Source: JALSHZ01 sp964614535
Lineage (GTDB): Bacteria > Pseudomonadota > Gammaproteobacteria > UWMA-0217
Direction of reading: 5' to 3'
Length of the DNA stretch: 25,435 nucleotides
Assembly (NCBI GenBank): GCA_964614535.1
Contig: CAZTOZ010000020.1
Span: 1-25,435 of the forward strand
Shown: piece by piece, positions 21,754 through 25,435 of the stretch
Position numbering within the stretch: position 1 is the stretch's first letter
Layout: every line of letters begins with the position of its first letter
Translations under genes and position numbers: made by a program
The notes under the pieces: generated by a model
The model's input: the letters and a program-made list of their open reading frames with translations, nothing else
What the model was told of the DNA's origin: nothing
The model's database searches: none

Positions 21754-22806
21754 ATGAAGACCACCTCTCACCCCTTTCTGATTTTCTTCTCGATCGTCGC
21801 CATCGTCTATGGCACCGTGTTTTCCCTGCCCGAGCGGGAGCTGCAGTGGCTCGATGACGACGCCCTGCGCGCCTGGGCGCTCGACATCGGCCTGCGGCCG
21901 GTGCCGGAGACGTTCGACGCGGCCCGCGCGGTCGTGGAGTCGGACGCCAATCCGCTGACGCCGGAGAAGATCGCCCTCGGCCGACGGTTGTTCAACGATC
22001 CGGTTCTGTCGCGAGACGATACCGTCAGTTGTGCCTCCTGCCACATCCTCGAGGATGGTGGTGACGACAACCTGCCAACCGCCGTCGGCTTTCATGGCCT
22101 GCAAAACCCGAAACACCTCAATTCGCCGACGGTGCTCAATGCGGCGTTGGCCCGGCACCAGTTCTGGGATGGTCGAGCACCCGACGTGGAGGCGCAGGCC
22201 GCCGGCCCGATACAGGCACCGTTCGAGATGAATCTGACGCCATCCGAGGCGGTGGCGAAGCTCCGCGCGCGGCCCGACTACGTGGTGGCGTTCCAACGCG
22301 CGTTCGGCGGGGACGACAGCATCAGTTTCGAGAACATTCGCAAGGCCATTGGTGCCTATGAACGCACCCTGCTCACCGACAGCGCTTACGACCGCTTCCT
22401 GCGTGGTGACGACGATGCGTTGTCACCGGCGGCCAAGCGGGGGCTCAACCTGTTCATGCAGAAAGGCTGCAAGGGCTGCCATGCGGGGATGAGTCTCGGC
22501 GGGCTGAGCATTCAGCATTTTCCGCTGCATCGGCCGATCACCGAGGTCTTCGATCTGGCGCCATTCCCTTTTCCCAATGAAGGGGGGTTCCTTGGACGCG
22601 ACGACCGGCGCCTGTTCCGCGTGCCGCTGCTGCGCAACGTCAGCCGCACTGGCCCCTACTTCCACAACGGCGTGGTGGAGGATCTCGATGAGGCGGTGCG
22701 CATCATGAGCAAATATCAGCTCGGCAAGGAGTTCACCCCGGCGCAGATCGACGACGTGGTGGAGTTTCTCAAGAGCCTCGAGGGAGAGCCGATCTACGGA
22801 GCATGA
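21754..22806 (+). CDS. Diheme cytochrome c peroxidase, MauG/CcpA family
   Basis: A 350-residue periplasmic enzyme that reduces H2O2 to water with electrons from cytochrome c. Heme sites are CASCH (93-97) and CKGCH (239-243). Family segments include ALGRRLFNDPVLS (75-87), LNSPTVLNAALARHQFWDGR (122-141) and the C-terminal RVPLLRNVSRTGPYFHNG (289-306). The N-terminus has one hydrophobic helix (8-24) with no clear cleavage site, so it may stay membrane-anchored. The start is chosen at ATG 21754 because it begins this helix; there is no good ribosome site, and the frame is open back to 21571. Predicted FNR-type activation and NsrR-like repression suggest use under low oxygen. The gene ends at a GC-rich hairpin. 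Confidence 0.92.
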   Translation: MKTTSHPFLIFFSIVAIVYGTVFSLPERELQWLDDDALRAWALDIGLRPVPETFDAARAVVESDANPLTPEKIALGRRLFNDPVLSRDDTVSCASCHILEDGGDDNLPTAVGFHGLQNPKHLNSPTVLNAALARHQFWDGRAPDVEAQAAGPIQAPFEMNLTPSEAVAKLRARPDYVVAFQRAFGGDDSISFENIRKAIGAYERTLLTDSAYDRFLRGDDDALSPAAKRGLNLFMQKGCKGCHAGMSLGGLSIQHFPLHRPITEVFDLAPFPFPNEGGFLGRDDRRLFRVPLLRNVSRTGPYFHNGVVEDLDEAVRIMSKYQLGKEFTPAQIDDVVEFLKSLEGEPIYGA

Positions 22807-22810
22807 GCAA

Positions 22811-22846
22811 CCACCGGCCCGGCGGTGGCGGCTGCCGGGCCGGTGG
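22811..22846. terminator. GC-rich hairpin between convergent genes
   Basis: CCACCGGCCCGGC and GCCGGGCCGGTGG form a perfect 13-bp stem with a 10-nt loop, 4 bp after the peroxidase stop. No T-run follows directly, so it may be an imperfect terminator or an mRNA 3' stabiliser for both convergent genes. Confidence 0.55.
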
Positions 22847-22863
22847 GATGGGCCGGCTTTCGC

Positions 22864-23670
22864 TTATTGGACGATGTGCATCTCTACCCGCCGGTTTTTC
22901 CGCCGCCCCTCGGCGGTGGTGTTGTCGGCGATCGGTGATGCGGCGCCATAGCCTTTGGCCGTCAGGCGGGCGGCATCGATCCCCCCTTTGACGAGGTAGT
23001 CGACGACTGCCCGGGCGCGGCGTTCGGAGAGGGCGACGTTGTAGGCGGCGTCTCCAGTGTCGTCGGTGTAGCCGGCGATCTCCACGACGATCGTCTCATG
23101 ACGCTTGAGGTCGGCGATGACGCCATCGAGCACCGCCACCGACCCGGGTGTCAGCCGGTCGGAATCGCTCTGGAAGTTGACGCCTTCGAGCACGATCGAT
23201 GCCGCCTCGTCACGCCCGCCACTGCCCGGCAGCGCCGAGCCGGTTTTCTCCTCGACCGCAGGGGGTGCGGGCTTCTCCTCCGGCTCGCCCACCTCGCTGT
23301 CCTGTTTGCCGTCGACCATGAAGTCCTCTGGTCTCGGGGCGGGTTCCTCCACCGGCTCCGGGGTTGCCGTATCGGTCGGTGCCCGGTTCTCCACGCTTTT
23401 CTCACTACGCTCTTTCGGTGTGCCGGCACTCGCCGGCCTTACGTTTTCGGTGACCTCGCCGGCGGCCCGGGCCACCTTTTCGGCCATGGCCACGGCGCCC
23501 GTGGTGATGGTCCCGGCCGCGGTGTCGAGCGCGTCGCCAGCGCTGGCAGTGATGCCGGTGGTGCCGGTGGCCGAGGATGCATCGGTCGTCTGCGGCGGCT
23601 GACGGGTACACCAGCCAAGCATGAAAATAATGAACAGAATGAAAAGGATGAGCAGTATCCGGTTGAACAT
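22864..23670 (-). CDS. OmpA-domain envelope protein with Pro/Glu-rich spacer
   Basis: A 268-residue exported protein. The N-terminal hydrophobic segment (5-20) ends LGWC at residue 21, lipobox-like but with Trp at -1, where Gly, Ala or Ser is normal; it may therefore be membrane-anchored rather than lipidated. Residues 22-160 are low-complexity, rich in Thr/Ala then Glu/Pro. The C-terminal OmpA domain (about 160-268) has the peptidoglycan-binding VEIAGYTDDTG and RKNRRVEM and closely resembles the OmpA domain of the repeat protein at 4734-6605 (shared IADN/VADN-TTAEGR-type segment). The start at 23668-23670 is firmly set by AAAGGAGGT five to six bases upstream. It converges on the peroxidase gene. 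Confidence 0.88.
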   Translation of the reverse strand: MFNRILLILFILFIIFMLGWCTRQPPQTTDASSATGTTGITASAGDALDTAAGTITTGAVAMAEKVARAAGEVTENVRPASAGTPKERSEKSVENRAPTDTATPEPVEEPAPRPEDFMVDGKQDSEVGEPEEKPAPPAVEEKTGSALPGSGGRDEAASIVLEGVNFQSDSDRLTPGSVAVLDGVIADLKRHETIVVEIAGYTDDTGDAAYNVALSERRARAVVDYLVKGGIDAARLTAKGYGAASPIADNTTAEGRRKNRRVEMHIVQ

Positions 23671-24025
23671 TCAGAACCTCCTTTGTGATTCGCTTGATTT
23701 CGTTATGGTGATGATTGCCGCCGGCCCGGATCGTCGCCTCGAGACGAGGGGTGGCCGTCGGCTGTGGCGGGCATGGTTGCCGAGGTCGTGCATTGGGATA
23801 TTGGCACAGCCGATTGGGTGGCTTTGTCACAGAGTGTAGACTGGGGCAAGGGAGTTCCCTTGCATTCACTGGATGACACGGCCAAATGGCCCCGGAAGGC
23901 TTGTCGAGCGACTCCTCCAGCGTGGGGAGAGTCGTCGCGGGGGATTCCGAATCGGGTGATACCGATGACGGCACGCGTCGTGCCATCTGCCGAACCGGCA
24001 GCCCATCTCATTCGGAGACATGACC
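23671..24025. other. Divergent intergenic region between OmpA-domain and Hsp20-like genes
   Basis: I see no gene in these 355 bp. A weak plus-strand promoter is possible at TTGGGT (23814-23819) and TAGACT (23837-23842), 17 bp apart. Several small stems occur in the presumed leader of the plus-strand gene, such as CTGCCG-AAC-CGGCAG and GGCACG-CGT-CGTGCC. No riboswitch class is recognisable. Confidence 0.5.
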
Positions 24026-24418
24026 ATGAAATTATCGCTGTTTTGCCATTGTCGGGGCATTCTTCTGTCGTTGGCGCTGCTGCTGACGACGGCAACCCCC
24101 CTGTTGGCCCAGCCGGGAGGGGGTTTTCATCTCGAGATCCGGCGCAATGTCACCCCGGCGGCCTACTATGTCCACCTGCTGTTTCAGGGCGCCGAGCCGG
24201 CCGACATCACCACGGTTCCGCAGCAGGGGGGCATTGTCATTCGCTATTCGGTATCCAACCGTCAGAAGGAGGCGTCGGAACGTGGTGTTCGTTTCTTCGG
24301 CAGCAGCCAGTCGATGAGCAGCCGGATCGGAATTCCACCGGATGGCGACCTGAGCCGGATGCAGCGGATCGACAAACCCGGCTGGATACAGTTGATCGTG
24401 CCGCGCAGCCGCCGTTAA
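24026..24418 (+). CDS. Small secreted protein with apparent Hsp20/alpha-crystallin fold
   Basis: A 130-residue protein with a signal peptide (hydrophobic 11-27, likely cut after PLLA-28). The mature part reads like a compact alpha-crystallin domain: a first strand FHLEIRRNV, then ADITTVPQQGGIVIRYSVSN, a charged loop, FFGSSQSMSSRIGIPPDGDL (90-109, resembling the Phe-x-x-x-hydrophobic-x-LP segment of small heat-shock proteins) and the closing GWIQLIVPR. If so, it is a periplasmic holdase. Identity is weak and I rely on pattern only. The ATG at 24026 is preferred over 24020 because GGAG lies eight bases before it. Its stop is 5 bp from the stop of the convergent peptidase gene. Confidence 0.7.
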   Translation: MKLSLFCHCRGILLSLALLLTTATPLLAQPGGGFHLEIRRNVTPAAYYVHLLFQGAEPADITTVPQQGGIVIRYSVSNRQKEASERGVRFFGSSQSMSSRIGIPPDGDLSRMQRIDKPGWIQLIVPRSRR

Positions 24419-24423
24419 TACCC

Positions 24424-25110
24424 TCAACCACGCCGCAGCATTGCGATCCAGCGGCCCACGTTGAGCAGGCTGGCCAGTGAAGCGGCAACGTAGGTCATGG
24501 CCGCGGCGCGCAAGATGCGCTCGATGGCACGCCGATCCTTTTTCTCGATATAGCCGCCATCGCGCAAGATGGGCAGCGCCTTGCCGAAGCTGGCGTCCAG
24601 TTCCACCGGCAACGTCACCAGATGGACCAGCGTGGCGCTGCCCATGCTCAACAGGCCGATGAGCACGAGCAGAATCCCCGCCTGGGGACGGTGGGTCACC
24701 GCCATGATCAGCGGAACCGCAAACATGGCGATGGCGCCCAGTTGCTGGGCCGAGCGGGAGAGTTGCACCAGCTGCGTGCGCAGATGGAAGCGCGGCTCGT
24801 TGCGGGCGTGTTGCAGCGCGTGTCCCACCTCATGGGCGGCCACGGCCACCGCCGTGAGTGAGCGCTGACGGAAGTTGTCGGGCGTGAGTCGCACCGTCCG
24901 CGTGGCCGGATCGTAGTGATCGCCATCGGTGGTCTCCTCGACACCGACGTCGGACAGTTCGAAACGGTCCAGCAAGTGCCGGGCGAGTTCGCCGCCGCTG
25001 CCGGGAATACGCTCCAGCGGCCGGCTGTAACGGCGAAAGGTCCGGCGCGCCCACCACTGGGGTGCCCAGGCGAGACCGATGACGATGGCAGCAATCAGCA
25101 GAAGATGCAT
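24424..25110 (-). CDS. Membrane zinc metallopeptidase, YugP/Zn_peptidase_2 family
   Basis: A 228-residue inner-membrane protein. An N-terminal helix (2-18) is followed by DHYDP (64-68) and the zinc-binding HEVGH (93-97) in AVAVAAHEVGHALQH. Two or three further membrane helices follow (about 120-165 and 200-220), with LVTLPVELDASFGKAL between them as in this family. It is predicted to cut membrane-associated or misfolded proteins; no substrate is known to me. The frame is open upstream to 25215, but MHLLLIAAIV is the family-type beginning; its ribosome site is poor. Its nearness to a secreted Hsp20-like gene may reflect envelope quality control, though the two are on opposite strands. Confidence 0.85.
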   Translation of the reverse strand: MHLLLIAAIVIGLAWAPQWWARRTFRRYSRPLERIPGSGGELARHLLDRFELSDVGVEETTDGDHYDPATRTVRLTPDNFRQRSLTAVAVAAHEVGHALQHARNEPRFHLRTQLVQLSRSAQQLGAIAMFAVPLIMAVTHRPQAGILLVLIGLLSMGSATLVHLVTLPVELDASFGKALPILRDGGYIEKKDRRAIERILRAAAMTYVAASLASLLNVGRWIAMLRRG

Positions 25111-25198
25111 GGCAGAGGTGTTGGCCGTGACGAGGGTGCCCGAGGCGCGATCATACCCCAGCCTACGGGTGTCGTCGTATGGACGTGCGTCATAGCGG

Positions 25199-25227
25199 TA
25201 GGTTGGGCAAAGCAAAGCGTGCCCAAC
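25199..25227. repeat. Dispersed palindromic element, GTTGGGC type
   Basis: GTTGGGC (25202-25208) and GCCCAAC (25221-25227) flank AAAGCAAAGCGT. The TAGGTTGGGC-AAAGC-AAAGCGTGCCCAAC form is a common dispersed intergenic repeat of proteobacteria. Confidence 0.65.
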
Positions 25228-25263
25228 ACGCTGCGCTGAAGCCGCATCCTGCGGCCCAGACCT

Positions 25264-25287
25264 CGATCGGCCTTCCGTGGCCGATCG
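25264..25287. repeat. Perfect 9-bp inverted repeat
   Basis: CGATCGGCC, loop TTCCGT, GGCCGATCG. It sits between the two dispersed elements and has no T-run, so it is more likely repeat-borne than a terminator. Confidence 0.6.
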
Positions 25288-25340
25288 CCCCCTGCAGTCG
25301 CACCCGGCGACGGCGCGCGTGAAGGGGGGTCTTCGTAGCA

Positions 25341-25414
25341 GGAGGTTGCCGCGTCGCTGTCGCGCCTCGCAACGACACCCCCGTCATTGCGAGCGCCAGC
25401 GAAGCAATCTCCCG
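25341..25414. repeat. Pair of inverted REP-like elements
   Basis: Two related palindromic units face each other: GGTTGCCGCGTCGC ... GCCTCGCAACGACA (about 25344-25377) and CGTCATTGCGAGCG ... CGAAGCAATCTCC (about 25382-25412). The second is the widespread GTCATTGCGAGCG-type repeat, and the first is its inverted, diverged copy. Confidence 0.65.
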
Positions 25415-25435
25415 GAAGGTACTCCGTCGTTAGGA

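Larger units (their letters stand above)
25111..25435. other. Non-coding tail rich in palindromic repeats
   Basis: No convincing gene. From 25199 on, the sequence is a series of inverted repeats of the kind found dispersed in many bacterial genomes, detailed in the next entries. The base composition and stem spacing do not suggest tRNA or rRNA. Confidence 0.55.

Overview
The window reads as ordinary chromosome of a GC-rich gammaproteobacterium. The evidence is the dapA-bamC pairing, an outer-membrane BamC lipoprotein, a Cache-type chemoreceptor, OmpA-family envelope proteins and a diheme cytochrome c peroxidase. FNR-type boxes, a hemerythrin and the peroxidase suggest a facultative, redox-versatile life. 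I cannot name the genus. I see no rRNA, tRNA, CRISPR array, prophage, transposase or origin.

Layout. (1) 1-4609: phoH-like PIN/ATPase and bcp peroxiredoxin on the minus strand. They face away from a plus-strand unit dapA - bamC - metallo-beta-lactamase hydrolase, in which the last two genes overlap by four bases. (2) 4610-9476: an OmpA-family protein with ten 30-residue calcium-binding-type repeats. It converges on a methyl-accepting chemotaxis protein across a shared terminator, followed by a periplasmic rhodanese. (3) 9477-14223: a class I aminotransferase and a four-domain REC-PAS-GGDEF-EAL protein, whose 3' end overlaps a convergent MscS channel by 23 bp. (4) 14328-16351: an RluA-type pseudouridine synthase with a long basic N-terminal extension, then a 59-residue orphan gene with a very strong ribosome binding site. 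This block ends at an 18-bp perfect terminator. (5) 16369-19872: a 1167-residue protein that I read as PPi-dependent phosphoenolpyruvate carboxykinase, the large rare PEPCK class. (6) 20343-22806: a Yip1-type membrane protein, then a hemerythrin and a diheme cytochrome c peroxidase. The last two diverge from one promoter region carrying an FNR-type box and an NsrR-like operator. (7) 22864-25435: a second OmpA-domain envelope protein, a small secreted protein with an apparent Hsp20 fold, a membrane zinc peptidase and a terminal block of dispersed palindromic repeats.

Themes: cell envelope (BamC, two OmpA proteins, MscS, secreted Hsp20-like protein, membrane peptidase), signalling (MCP, cyclic-di-GMP enzyme) and redox or nitrosative stress (Bcp, rhodanese, hemerythrin, peroxidase). 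The best candidate for a regulatory system worth study is the 21489-21754 divergent promoter. The most unusual enzyme is the PPi-PEPCK-like protein. I did not find a convincing wholly new multi-gene system.
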